A stretch of DNA of 44,268 nucleotides from Clostridiales bacterium (GTDB lineage: Bacteria; Bacillota; Clostridia; Oscillospirales; Oscillospiraceae), in NCBI GenBank assembly GCA_021201475.1, contig JAJQEV010000051.1, positions 1 to 44,268 on the forward strand, written 5' to 3'. Position 1 is the first letter of the stretch. Each line of letters opens with the position of its first letter. This document shows, piece by piece, positions 15,410 to 24,738 of the stretch. The notes under the pieces were generated by a model. It was not told the origin of the DNA and did not search any database. It saw only the letters and a program-made list of their open reading frames with translations. The translations under genes were made by a program, and so were the position numbers.

Positions 15410-16849
15410 TTATTTCCTTATTTTTTTCATGAGCATGTTAATTCCCTCAAACAGCATACTATCTTTTGTAACCAGAAGTCCCAGAGCATATATGATGACT
15501 CCTGCTACTATCTGGATCAACAGTGTTTTAATGCCATTCCCCAGAACATTTCCGATAATATACACAGCAGCACACATGATTCCACCGCAAATGAAATATT
15601 TTATCGCTGGTAATAAGCACTGGCACAGGTTCAACTGCTTTCTTACTAAAAATGCTTGAACGGCCAGAACTGAAAGCTCTGCACACACAGTAGCAATCGA
15701 CGCACCAATCGCATCGAACTTGACAATTAAAATCCAATTCAAGACAAAGTTTACTGCAGCTCCAGCAAATACTGAGATTGTATAATACTTTTCCTGTTTA
15801 GTGGGTAGCAGATACTGTTTCCCTATCACGTTGCTCATTGCAATGATAATCAGAATTGGTGATATAGCCACCATCAGCACCGTAACTTCATCGTACCCTG
15901 CTCCGAAGAAGATTGGAACGAACGTTTTTGCTACGCCGCATATGCCAAAGAGGATTGCAAAACCGATCATAAAGACAAAATGAAACGCTTTCTTAATGCT
16001 ATTTTCAATTTCGTCTATTTTCCCTTGCGAAAATGCATATGACATTGCTGGAAGCATTACTGTACCCAAAGAGGTAACAAGCGTCAGTGCAACCTTAATG
16101 ATCTTTGATGCCTGCGTATAATAGCCAACTTCGTCTATATTGGAAGCGAAGATACCAAGCATCGTTTTGTCCAATACAGTGTATACTTCTGTGGCAAGCT
16201 GTGGCAAAAATAAGATTAGTGATGGCTTCAAGTGTTGGAGTACGTCATGCGGCTGTATATCTACCTTTACAAGATATTTTGGAAGAGACACCCACAAGCT
16301 GATATTCCCAATAAAAATCGGGAGCGTCAGACACATAGTATAAATCAATACGTCATCTGAAGATTTTACAAACAAAAAAACAGCAATAATCCCAACCAGC
16401 TTTATGATAGTGTTGCGAATGACTGTTACTTTGAAATTTTCCAGTCCCATAAAGAACCAAGAAACATCAAATGCAGTGGCTATAATTTCGATCATCAGGA
16501 CTTGATAGACGGATCTATACTCTGTACCAAGTCCAAATATAAGGAAATAAATCAGTCCAAATATGAAAACGCCTGCACATCGCAGTAATGTGACCTGCCA
16601 GAACACCTCAGAACGTCTTTTCGGATCATCTCTTGCAAACGCAATTTCTCTCTGCCCGTAAATCGTCGTGCCGACTGCTCCAGCAAGCATAAAATAAGTA
16701 GCAATTGACTGTGCATAACTGTAAATGCCGATTCCAGTAGCGCCAAGAATACGAGAGACATACGGCGTTGTAATCAGCGGCGCAATCAGTGCTAAGACCT
16801 GGTAGGCCGTGTTATAGAGGTAGTTTTTAATTACACTTGGTTTTTTCAT
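15410..16849 (-). CDS. wzx: Wzx-type polysaccharide flippase
   Basis: 479 aa, 12-14 predicted membrane helices, MOP-superfamily polysaccharide exporter. The start (NYLYNTAYQVLALIAPLITT, PYVSRILGATGIGIYSYAQS) is the standard Wzx opening. It would move the undecaprenyl-linked repeat unit across the membrane for polymerisation. It is the last gene of the capsule operon, and its ATG overlaps the polymerase stop by 4 nt. Confidence 0.92.
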   Translation of the reverse strand: MKKPSVIKNYLYNTAYQVLALIAPLITTPYVSRILGATGIGIYSYAQSIATYFMLAGAVGTTIYGQREIAFARDDPKRRSEVFWQVTLLRCAGVFIFGLIYFLIFGLGTEYRSVYQVLMIEIIATAFDVSWFFMGLENFKVTVIRNTIIKLVGIIAVFLFVKSSDDVLIYTMCLTLPIFIGNISLWVSLPKYLVKVDIQPHDVLQHLKPSLILFLPQLATEVYTVLDKTMLGIFASNIDEVGYYTQASKIIKVALTLVTSLGTVMLPAMSYAFSQGKIDEIENSIKKAFHFVFMIGFAILFGICGVAKTFVPIFFGAGYDEVTVLMVAISPILIIIAMSNVIGKQYLLPTKQEKYYTISVFAGAAVNFVLNWILIVKFDAIGASIATVCAELSVLAVQAFLVRKQLNLCQCLLPAIKYFICGGIMCAAVYIIGNVLGNGIKTLLIQIVAGVIIYALGLLVTKDSMLFEGINMLMKKIRK

Positions 16850-18054
16850 TGCAAGGCCTTTCGATTTATTCCCATTTGGCGAAGGGGGAATACTCTATTT
16901 GAAAGAAGGTATACTCCTAGAATAATAACAAATGGATTGTATGCAATGTTAATAAGGTATTGATTCATAATACTGGATACTGCAATTAAGATGATTACAA
17001 TTGATAATTTGCCATCCTTCTCCATTGCCACTTTCTTTGCGCAATAAGTATATGCAATCATTATGATGGCAAAAAAAACAACTCCGTATATCATGATAAG
17101 CTGTAAATAAGATGAATCAATGTATGTGGTTCCTATACTTGTGTCATAATCATAAATCTTGTAGCCATTTCCTTGCATTTTGATATATTGACCGAACAGA
17201 GTAAATCCGTACATGTCAATCACCTTTTTGCCAACTCTTAAACGGTTACTAAATAACAACTCATCAAGGACTATCCATAATTGGCTTGAACCTGAGTACA
17301 GATATGTAACGATAATAGAGAAGATTCCGCAAATTAAAGTAATCCAATGTGTTACAATGGCAAAGAATCTGCTCTGATAGAACTCCTCCCTATAGTCGTA
17401 CAAATAGAATAATACAAGTGCAAACAAAATCATTATCTCTGAAAGCCTTGCATTGCAGTACATATCTAAGAAAACTACTATAAGAAGGTGAGCAAGAATA
17501 TCGATAGGCTTAATCTTTCGCTTTCTTATGTAGTGATAAGCCAGTATCAAGAAAAAAACATGTGCCGCAAAATCTGTCGAATAGATTATTCCGAAGGAAT
17601 ATCGTACCGTCTCTGTGCCTGTGCGCACGGTCGAATAGTTGTCGATAATTCCTGTTAAGCTGCAAAACATAGTAATTAAGAGATAAAGCGTTCCTAGATT
17701 GAAGTATACTTTAACAATTTTTTTGTTATCGATTCCGCGACATCCTACAGCGAGTAAAATATAATCAAAAAGCATCGCAGTGTTGCTTGATAACACAGAA
17801 ATTGCAGCAGTTACAACAATAATAATAGCCAAAGATAATTGCTTGAAACTATAGCGATCAAGGAAAACACATTTTGCAACTATCAGCATAGCCGAAAAAG
17901 CACGCACTAAATTGAGAAGCGGGGATATATCAACAAGCCCCTTAAATGTGGTCGTATCATAAAAATCACATGTAAATAGGAGAAAATACGCCAAAAAGTA
18001 TGCCATATCCTTGGCATTAACTCTCGGTGAAATTTTTCTAATCAGTATCTTCAC
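16846..18054 (-). CDS. wzy: Wzy-like polysaccharide polymerase
   Basis: 402 aa, about 10-11 predicted membrane helices with one larger outside loop (about 235-290, LYSGSSQLWIVLDELLFSNR...). Sequence is poorly conserved, as usual for Wzy. Assignment rests on topology and position between a glycosyltransferase and the flippase. AT-rich composition agrees with a horizontally acquired capsule locus. The start follows a GGAGG-type site. Confidence 0.78.
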   Translation of the reverse strand: MKILIRKISPRVNAKDMAYFLAYFLLFTCDFYDTTTFKGLVDISPLLNLVRAFSAMLIVAKCVFLDRYSFKQLSLAIIIVVTAAISVLSSNTAMLFDYILLAVGCRGIDNKKIVKVYFNLGTLYLLITMFCSLTGIIDNYSTVRTGTETVRYSFGIIYSTDFAAHVFFLILAYHYIRKRKIKPIDILAHLLIVVFLDMYCNARLSEIMILFALVLFYLYDYREEFYQSRFFAIVTHWITLICGIFSIIVTYLYSGSSQLWIVLDELLFSNRLRVGKKVIDMYGFTLFGQYIKMQGNGYKIYDYDTSIGTTYIDSSYLQLIMIYGVVFFAIIMIAYTYCAKKVAMEKDGKLSIVIILIAVSSIMNQYLINIAYNPFVIILGVYLLSNRVFPLRQMGINRKALQ

Positions 18055-18156
18055 ACTGAGCCTCCTGCCTTCACATTGTCAAGCTAGTTTGTATCCAGCC
18101 GTTTCTCTCAGATTATCTTTCAATTATCTGATTTAAAGAATATGTATTCCCAAACT

Positions 18157-19203
18157 CTATCTAAATCGCATTTTCAGCTTGGCATAAAGTTCCAATCCAA
18201 GCAAAAATTTTATCTTCATGCAAACAGCCGAATACTTATGCTGGCCTTCCAGATATTTGATTTGGCAGTTCCTGATGGACGATGAAAACGGCTCCTCATC
18301 TAGCGTCTTTTTCAGCTCAGCATATCGTTCCGATCTTGTTTTCGGATTTTTGGGATTGAAAAAGTATTTGCTCAGCTGCGCTGTCAGGAACGCCACTTCT
18401 CGATTCGCCTCTGCGATGACAAACGTGCGATCTTTGCCTGTCTCTTCAATAAAATTTCTCACAAGTTCGCAATTTCGTTTCAAAATGTCCACGGAAATTG
18501 GCTTAAATGCATGGGTCAACGAAGACCCGACAATACGATAATTGTATGTATGCTCATCGTTGTAATAAAACGTTTTGACGTGATCTAAAAGATATAAGCT
18601 GTATACACCATCGTCAAACACACCCTTTGCATAGGGATCAAACCGGATATGGTAATCCTTGATAATGGACAGTTTAACAAATTTTCCCCAGGGTGCAGCA
18701 TAGCCGTTTGAAATACCTCTTACATAGTAGGGACTGAATTTGTGGCAAAGAATATATTTTTGAATATTCCTTATTGTCTCCGGATTATCTGTAAAGAATT
18801 TTTGAGAGAATTGATGGGCACGTTTCTGGTAGGTATCTGCCATAATGACGCAATCGGACATAATGCAATCTGCGCCGGTCTGCCCTGCATCGCGCATCAG
18901 CTTTTCACAGGCGTCCAATTCGATCCAGTCATCTGAGTCGACAAAGTAAACCCACTCTCCGTTCGCAGCCTCAATGCCCGTATTACGTGCCTCTGAGACC
19001 CCGGCATTCTTCTTGTGGATGACCGTTACCCTTGCGTCCCTCGCTGCGTATTCATCACAGATTTGAGGGCAGTTGTCCGGTGAACCGTCATCGACCAGGA
19101 TCAACTCGAAATCCGTGTAGGTCTGTCCAAGGATACTGTCCACACACTGATGAATGTATTTTTCTACGCCGTAAACCGGAACGATAAAGCTGATTTTTGG
19201 CAT
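18157..19203 (-). CDS. GT2-family glycosyltransferase (GT-A fold)
   Basis: 348 aa. N-terminal GT-A domain: ISFIVPVYGVEKYI, LILVDDGSPDNCP, ARNTGIEAANGEWVYFVDSDDW with the metal-binding DSD. C-terminal helical region about 220-348. It adds one sugar to the lipid-linked repeat unit. ATG 19203 is chosen over the upstream in-frame ATG at 19221 because AAGGAGT lies 8 nt before it. It is the only obvious non-priming glycosyltransferase in the locus, implying a short repeat unit or help from chromosomal enzymes. Confidence 0.88.
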   Translation of the reverse strand: MPKISFIVPVYGVEKYIHQCVDSILGQTYTDFELILVDDGSPDNCPQICDEYAARDARVTVIHKKNAGVSEARNTGIEAANGEWVYFVDSDDWIELDACEKLMRDAGQTGADCIMSDCVIMADTYQKRAHQFSQKFFTDNPETIRNIQKYILCHKFSPYYVRGISNGYAAPWGKFVKLSIIKDYHIRFDPYAKGVFDDGVYSLYLLDHVKTFYYNDEHTYNYRIVGSSLTHAFKPISVDILKRNCELVRNFIEETGKDRTFVIAEANREVAFLTAQLSKYFFNPKNPKTRSERYAELKKTLDEEPFSSSIRNCQIKYLEGQHKYSAVCMKIKFLLGLELYAKLKMRFR

Positions 19204-19303
19204 CTTGTTAGACTCCTTCAATTGTTTTTTGCCCGTCTTTGTAATGGGATCACTTACCGCTCTCCCATCAGGGTTTGGTCGAAACCCGGCTGTAAAAGCA
19301 GCC

Positions 19304-20212
19304 TCAGCCCTTTTTGCAAACGAACTGTACGGTATCCTTCACAATATCGGCGAAGGAATGAGGCGGTTTCCACCCCAGATCCTGATACAAAAGGCCGCTG
19401 TCCATCCCCGCATTCAAGGCATGTTTTTCATCCGGCTCCACCAGAATATCAACCTTTTTCCCTGTGACCTTTTCGGCCTCGTCCCGGACGAGGGCAGCCA
19501 TCTCTGTAATGCCAGTCTGCCCGACCGGTCCAAGGTTGTAGACAGGCTTCCAGGAATCTGGCGTCTTCTGCAAAAGAAGCGTGATCGCCTGGGCAGCATC
19601 CCTGACATCCAGGAAAGAAAATTTTTGTGTCCCGCCGACAATGGAAAGATTCTCGCCGGACAATGCGCTGCGAACAAATTTGTAAAGCACATTTTGAGGC
19701 ACTGTATCCGTCGGCCCCATCAGCGAAGCAAGTCTGAGGCTACAACCAGCCATTGTGCCATTTGAAAAATAGACCGCCTGCCGCAATAACTCTTCTGAGC
19801 TACACTTCGCCATCGCATAAAGATAACCTGGAGACAGTTCCGAATCCTCTGACCCTAGCACGGCTTTTTCACTTCCATACACGGACTGAGAAGAAAGGTT
19901 CAAAACACCGACTGCTTTGTTGTCCACAGCGGACTGAAACAGTTTCCTTGAAAAATTCAGGCTTTGCGACAACCCAATGCCTTCTGACTTGCGGCAGAAC
20001 GCCCCATGAATAATGATGCAGTTCTCGTCAATCACTTCCCTGCTATTCAACAGGCTCTCGTTGGAAAGGATATGGACATCATGCATCCTAAAAAACGCTT
20101 CTGCTTTCTCAGGTGCGGAGGTTGATGCATAAATCTCATACCCCTTGCCGTCCAGATGCCTGACCAATTCTCTTCCTAAGTATCCGGTTGCTCCAGTAAT
20201 GACTATCTTCAT
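19304..20212 (-). CDS. NAD-dependent nucleotide-sugar epimerase/dehydratase (extended SDR)
   Basis: 302 aa. Rossmann start MKIVITGATGYLGRELVRHL with the GxxGxxG motif. The active site shows S...Y...K as SSQSVYGSEK and YLYAMAKCSSEE (YxxxK). C-terminal substrate domain about 170-300. It probably makes an epimerised, reduced or dehydrated nucleotide sugar. The precise substrate cannot be read from sequence. Its ATG lies 6 nt beyond the ATP-grasp stop, so the two are coupled. Confidence 0.85.
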   Translation of the reverse strand: MKIVITGATGYLGRELVRHLDGKGYEIYASTSAPEKAEAFFRMHDVHILSNESLLNSREVIDENCIIIHGAFCRKSEGIGLSQSLNFSRKLFQSAVDNKAVGVLNLSSQSVYGSEKAVLGSEDSELSPGYLYAMAKCSSEELLRQAVYFSNGTMAGCSLRLASLMGPTDTVPQNVLYKFVRSALSGENLSIVGGTQKFSFLDVRDAAQAITLLLQKTPDSWKPVYNLGPVGQTGITEMAALVRDEAEKVTGKKVDILVEPDEKHALNAGMDSGLLYQDLGWKPPHSFADIVKDTVQFVCKKG

Positions 20213-20218
20213 AAGCCT

Positions 20219-21538
20219 TTACTCCCAGTAAGTCTTTTGAATATCCGCCAGCACACCATCCAGATCGGAGCCTTCAACGCCGTTTAGAGACAGATTCTCG
20301 CCTGTCTCAGAAAGAATCTGTATCTTCCTCTGTACATGGCCGATATCATTGTATAACCCTTCAATGGATTCAGATGTACCAAGCACCCGCACTGTAATCT
20401 GTGCCAAAAGCCCCTTCATTTTTTCAGTAATCACTTCTCCCGGCTGATGTGCTGTTACTACATCAATAACGCCTGGATAGCACAACATTTGTTTGCAACC
20501 AGTGATCTCTGCAATTTTTCCTGGCGCACAGAGTCTTGATACATTGTAACAATATTTTCCGAGGTACGGATTGACCTTTTCTTTTACTTTTTTCTCTGCC
20601 ATTTTTCCGGTTAGTGCGAAACGAATCATCATTTCCATAGGATCATATCCGCAGGTGGCTTTCAATATCTTATATTCAAGAGAACCCGTCAGGCGGTATC
20701 CAATGTCGTAGACAAGGCATTCACCATCCAACACCTTGCACTGCATGAACATCATTCCGTTTTTTACTCCAACAGACTGAAACATTCTGCGCGCTTTAGG
20801 AACGACCGCTGAGAGATATCTGTCTGTAACTGCCGCCGGGAAGGAATAACCAGCCGGCAGGGGAATAACGCCCTCCTGATTGTGCTTCACATGGCGGTTC
20901 CCGATCATTGCCACATGGTACTCGCCATCCTGAAATATCCAGAATACCGTTGCTTCCTTTTCGTCCAGATATCGCTCTATCAATACTTCTCCGTTGACGG
21001 AAGTTTCGCTTGCCTTTTTATATGCGCCGTCCAGTTCATTATCATCATAGCAAATGGTGATTCCCCTGGCACCGCTGCTCGCAGTCGGTTTTACAACCAC
21101 CGGATACTGAACGTTTGCTCTCTCACATGGATCGGTAATAACGGAAGCATCGTATTCCTCGATGGTAGGTACACCATATTGACGGCACAGTTGCTTGTAC
21201 TGTTCCTTGTCCGTAAACAGTTCAAAAAGCTTCCTTGTCCCATAACAGGGCAGGCCTGCCTTTTCACATATATCTGCATAATAGGGCAAAAGCAAATCGT
21301 TGAAGCCGACTAGCACACCGTCCATATGCCCTCTATTGATCAGATCGACAACAGCGTCCACATCCGTAGTGCTCACCATATAGGATTCATCCGCAATTTG
21401 TTTTCCCGGTGAATCTTTTGGGTCGTTATAGTCCGTCACCGCTACGTGAATTCCCATTTCCTGCGCTTTTCTGATAATTTCGCAGGATATTCTCATGCCA
21501 CCGAGCACCAGCAGCTTTTTTCCTTTTAACTCAACCAT
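20219..21538 (-). CDS. ATP-grasp ligase (capsule locus, copy 1)
   Basis: 439 aa. N-terminal nucleotide-fold domain (KKLLVLGGMRISCEIIRKAQ), then a carbamoyl-phosphate-synthetase-like ATP-grasp domain with PVVVKPTASSGARGI (the Gly-rich lid and Lys), VLIERYLDE, and metal-binding residues in the QCKVLDGECLVYDIGYRLTGS region. Such enzymes join a carboxylate to an amine through an acyl phosphate. A C-terminal domain of about 130 residues follows. In a capsule locus it may attach an amino acid or similar group to a sugar. Paralogue of the gene at 22677. Confidence 0.82.
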   Translation of the reverse strand: MVELKGKKLLVLGGMRISCEIIRKAQEMGIHVAVTDYNDPKDSPGKQIADESYMVSTTDVDAVVDLINRGHMDGVLVGFNDLLLPYYADICEKAGLPCYGTRKLFELFTDKEQYKQLCRQYGVPTIEEYDASVITDPCERANVQYPVVVKPTASSGARGITICYDDNELDGAYKKASETSVNGEVLIERYLDEKEATVFWIFQDGEYHVAMIGNRHVKHNQEGVIPLPAGYSFPAAVTDRYLSAVVPKARRMFQSVGVKNGMMFMQCKVLDGECLVYDIGYRLTGSLEYKILKATCGYDPMEMMIRFALTGKMAEKKVKEKVNPYLGKYCYNVSRLCAPGKIAEITGCKQMLCYPGVIDVVTAHQPGEVITEKMKGLLAQITVRVLGTSESIEGLYNDIGHVQRKIQILSETGENLSLNGVEGSDLDGVLADIQKTYWE

Positions 21539-21553
21539 TTTACTTTCCTCGCA

Positions 21554-22522
21554 TTACGCCTTTTCCCATGATGCTATTGCCGCATCAACTTCATCGGCGA
21601 TATATTCCATATCTTTGAGACTATACCTCTGGTCAATGGGAAGCGGAAGAATATTTTCCGCCATGTTATATTCCAAAGTAGATTCCTGACAGACATCAAA
21701 CACGTCCGGCCACAAAGTCGGGATATATATCTTTTTCTGCTGTAATTGCTTCCGAATGTTTGCTCCATCCGCAATATAAAGCGGGTACATAAACCCTCCC
21801 CTGGGAACCGTTAATCTAAGCCGATTGGTTACACGGAACCTTTTATCCAGATACTCGAAATTTCTAGTCCGTTGTTTCTCTATCATTTCATAGTCAATTC
21901 CTCTCAACAGGTTATGCGTCAATTCAGACATATAAAGCAGGGACATAGAGCCAAACAATTTATTGTTATTTCTGTACTCTGAATAAAAACAAGATGCTTG
22001 TTTCTCATACCTTCCAAGCAGGAAATGCATCCTGTCATAGGAATAGTCGCACTCTATTGGCTCATCATAGATTGCGTCCGTATAAAGGTATGCGCCGTCC
22101 GCAACACCAAAGAACTTACGGCAAGAATACAACGTATCAACGCCCGCTACTGGCAGCTGAAAAAATGCCTGCACATTGTCAACAAGGATATTGCGGTGTT
22201 GCGCTTTTAACTCTTCTATCTTCTCATTGGATACTTGTCCATAATAATTGACTAGATAAAGATATTCGCCTTCACACATTTTCTGCTTGAAAATCGGAAG
22301 AAGCCTATCATCTATATGATAAAATTCCGTCTCTATACCCAGCCTGCTGCATACACTCCGAACAGAATCACATAGAAAATACGGCAGAAACAGCTTCTTT
22401 ATTTGTCTGGCTCTTATCACATATTCTACACAGTGTCTTCCACTATTTAAGGCAATTGCGTTTTCGTGAAATTCAGGCCCATGAAATGTCTCTAGTTCTA
22501 TGTATCCGCCATACTCTTTCAT
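21554..22522 (-). CDS. Divergent DegT/DnrJ-like PLP-fold protein
   Basis: 322 aa. Fold-type I aminotransferase-like features: NSGRHCVEYVI, LFLPYFLCDSVRSVCSRLGI, LVDNVQAFF (the Asp that contacts the PLP ring nitrogen) and SCRKFFGVADGAYLY, where the Lys aligns with the PLP Lys of SFHATKVFNTVEGGAI in the neighbouring typical DegT protein. Shorter than standard DegT enzymes (about 370) and with unusual surroundings, so it may be a specialised transaminase for an acyl or sugar substrate. Starts inside the stop of a tiny ATP-grasp remnant (ATGA overlap). Confidence 0.65.
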   Translation of the reverse strand: MKEYGGYIELETFHGPEFHENAIALNSGRHCVEYVIRARQIKKLFLPYFLCDSVRSVCSRLGIETEFYHIDDRLLPIFKQKMCEGEYLYLVNYYGQVSNEKIEELKAQHRNILVDNVQAFFQLPVAGVDTLYSCRKFFGVADGAYLYTDAIYDEPIECDYSYDRMHFLLGRYEKQASCFYSEYRNNNKLFGSMSLLYMSELTHNLLRGIDYEMIEKQRTRNFEYLDKRFRVTNRLRLTVPRGGFMYPLYIADGANIRKQLQQKKIYIPTLWPDVFDVCQESTLEYNMAENILPLPIDQRYSLKDMEYIADEVDAAIASWEKA

Positions 22523-22617
22523 ATGCCATTTTCCCTCGCATATTGGACAATATCAGTCGCGCCCACATTGGAGCCGAGAACCAGCAAGGTTTTCCCCTGA
22601 AACAGAAAATTATTCAT
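22519..22617 (-). pseudogene. Remnant N-terminus of a third ATP-grasp gene
   Basis: 32-codon frame from ATG 22617 with AGGAG 8 nt upstream: NNFLFQGKTLLVLGSNVGAT, then DIVQYARENGI, then TGA. This matches the first 30 residues of the neighbouring ATP-grasp proteins (KGKKLLVLGG...EIIRKAQEMGI). The rest of that gene is gone, replaced by the DegT-like gene whose ATG overlaps the stop. The ribosome site is intact, so the stub may now act as a leader peptide driving the next gene by coupling. Confidence 0.65.
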
Positions 22618-22676
22618 TCAGAACTACTCCTATTTTCCTCAATTTATTTTTCAGGCGCACTTTAACCTGTATTCTT

Positions 22677-23870
22677 TTAACTAACCTTCACACTCACATA
22701 ATGACTGATATTTTCCAATATGAGATCCATTTCCTCCTGATTTTTGAACCTCAAAAACACAATTCCAACAGCCTTGGCTGCATTATCAAAGTATTCCACA
22801 GGGTCGCCTGGCTTCTTGTAAACGCACTCTTTCACAATATGTTTTTTTATCTCTTCTGAATATTCAATTCCCTCGAAAATGCCGTTTTCTGCTGTGTGAA
22901 GATTATGAGTGGCGTAATAAGGAATCCCTTCGTTTTCCTTTACGTCAATTGACATTCCCATAGCGGATCGTACCGACATTTCTACTACGTCTGTGTCAAA
23001 TATCATGCCCAGCAGATCAGGGATCATATTTCCCCCGCTCCTGGGGCCAATGTCGATAGGCCATACTCTGTTACTCTGATCGACAACCAGTTCTACGTTC
23101 ATGGGGCCGGATATAATACCGAGTTTATCGACCATTCTCTGTAAGGTATCCTTTACACTTTTTATGTCTTGCTCACTTAACAGCAACGGATAGCTCTTTC
23201 CTACGGGAACCAACGGATTTACCTGGCCATCCCTGTGGCAGTTCATCAGTCCCCATTGGATTACTTTCCCTTTATAAACAAAGATGTCGCCACCAATCAG
23301 GTATTTGTGCTTTTTCTCAATGTAATCTTCCACAATCAGGTGATGTGTTCTCGAAAAGGAAAACGCAAATTCCGCTGCCTGCGCTAATCCATCCCAATTG
23401 TGAAGCACGGTCACGCCCTTGCTCCCGGATGAATCAACTGGTTTTATAATCACTGGGAGATGATAATGCTGGATGTCCTTCTCCATTTCCATCTGCGTTG
23501 TATATCCGTTTGCTAATGGGGCGTGAAAACCATTTTCCTTCAAAAATGCCCTAAATTGATCTTTATTGCAGAGAATTTGGACAGACTTATAAGGATTCCC
23601 CGGCAGTCCCAGCTTCTCCGCCACATACGCTGCGGTAGGCGCTGCCGGATCAGAAGCATATGCAAGAACGCCGTCAATTTTTTCTTTCTCTGCTACGGAT
23701 AGAACAGATTCTTTGTCCGTTGTGCTGACCAGATAAAATTGATCTGCCACGTACTGCCCAGGATTATCCGTCAGATAATCACAGAGTATTGTATAAAAGC
23801 CTAGTCTCTTTGCTGTTTCGATTGCAATGACCTGCTGCGCAGACCCGCCGAGCAACAGTATCTTCTTCAT
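22677..23870 (-). CDS. ATP-grasp ligase (capsule locus, copy 2)
   Basis: 397 aa. N-terminal KKILLLGGSAQQVIAIETAK, ATP-grasp core PVIIKPVDSSGSKGVTVL and LIVEDYIEKK, and the metal-binding WPIDIGPRSGGNMI, where VELVVDQ...DIGPR is the usual E...N/D site of amide-forming ATP-grasp enzymes. Close in architecture to copy 1 and probably acting in the same modification pathway. The start overlaps the stop of the priming transferase gene by 4 nt. Confidence 0.83.
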   Translation of the reverse strand: MKKILLLGGSAQQVIAIETAKRLGFYTILCDYLTDNPGQYVADQFYLVSTTDKESVLSVAEKEKIDGVLAYASDPAAPTAAYVAEKLGLPGNPYKSVQILCNKDQFRAFLKENGFHAPLANGYTTQMEMEKDIQHYHLPVIIKPVDSSGSKGVTVLHNWDGLAQAAEFAFSFSRTHHLIVEDYIEKKHKYLIGGDIFVYKGKVIQWGLMNCHRDGQVNPLVPVGKSYPLLLSEQDIKSVKDTLQRMVDKLGIISGPMNVELVVDQSNRVWPIDIGPRSGGNMIPDLLGMIFDTDVVEMSVRSAMGMSIDVKENEGIPYYATHNLHTAENGIFEGIEYSEEIKKHIVKECVYKKPGDPVEYFDNAAKAVGIVFLRFKNQEEMDLILENISHYVSVKVS

Positions 23871-24721
23871 ACGTTTTTCTCCCTGCCCATTTCCTCAAAG
23901 GCCCGGTCAATATACTTCTGCTCGACTCCATCCAAGTTTATAACCCGTCCATTGGTATCGTACCCCATAAATGTCCCAATTTTTACATTGGCTCTGGCAG
24001 AAGCATTTTTTCGGTTGAATGCGAATTGTACCAGTCGAATAATCATCTTACAGTCTGTCAAAAAGCTGATATGCTCGATGTACCAGACATCATTATCCAG
24101 TTTCTCCTGCCATGTCCATACATGGTCGATTCCGTCATGGGGTGGGCACTCCAGGCCGGGCCTTACTAGCAGCCTTGCCTTGTGCCTGCCATTATATCGG
24201 CCAAGATATTCCGGCGGCAACGGCCGCGGCCCGATCAGGCTCATATCGCCCTTCAGGACAGACCAGAAATTGAGCAGTTCATCCAGGGACGTTTTTCTGA
24301 CGAACCTGCCCCATTTTGTCACGCGCTGGCCAGGCGGCAGCAGCTCACCGTGTTCATCCACTTCGTTCGTCATGTTGCGGAACTTGACGATTTTAAATGG
24401 TTTTCCGTTTCTCCCAGTTCGCTCCTGCAGGAAAAACAGTGGCCGCCCCACGTCAAAAAAGGTAATGATTCCGATTACCAGATTAATCGGCAAGGTGATA
24501 ATTACTGCAAACAGGGAAACGATAATATCGATTAGCCGTTTTATGTATTTGGAATAGACACCCTGGTTCGGATGGATGGCATCCAATTTTGTATTTATTT
24601 CTGGGAGGCGTTCTTCCGCAAGCCAATCTGCAATCTGCCACCTCATGGCCTTAGTTAGATCTGCCTTGTCGTGGATCAAGGTATTTGTTGTTGCAGTGGA
24701 ATCTGTCTTTTCTGTGTCCAT
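23867..24721 (-). CDS. Priming sugar transferase (undecaprenyl-phosphate glycosyl-1-phosphate transferase)
   Basis: 284 aa. One membrane helix (about 68-95, IIVSLFAVIITLPINLVIGI) followed by the bacterial sugar transferase domain: GRPLFFLQERTGRNGKPFKI, VKFRNM, TKWGRFVRKTSLDELLNFWS, GDMSLIGPRPL. It puts the first sugar phosphate on undecaprenyl phosphate at the inner membrane. The longer-than-usual N-terminal cytosolic extension (about 65 residues) is not assigned. It starts after GGAGG. Confidence 0.93.
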   Translation of the reverse strand: MDTEKTDSTATTNTLIHDKADLTKAMRWQIADWLAEERLPEINTKLDAIHPNQGVYSKYIKRLIDIIVSLFAVIITLPINLVIGIITFFDVGRPLFFLQERTGRNGKPFKIVKFRNMTNEVDEHGELLPPGQRVTKWGRFVRKTSLDELLNFWSVLKGDMSLIGPRPLPPEYLGRYNGRHKARLLVRPGLECPPHDGIDHVWTWQEKLDNDVWYIEHISFLTDCKMIIRLVQFAFNRKNASARANVKIGTFMGYDTNGRVINLDGVEQKYIDRAFEEMGREKNV

Positions 24722-24738
24722 CAGCTCGCCTCCGAAAC

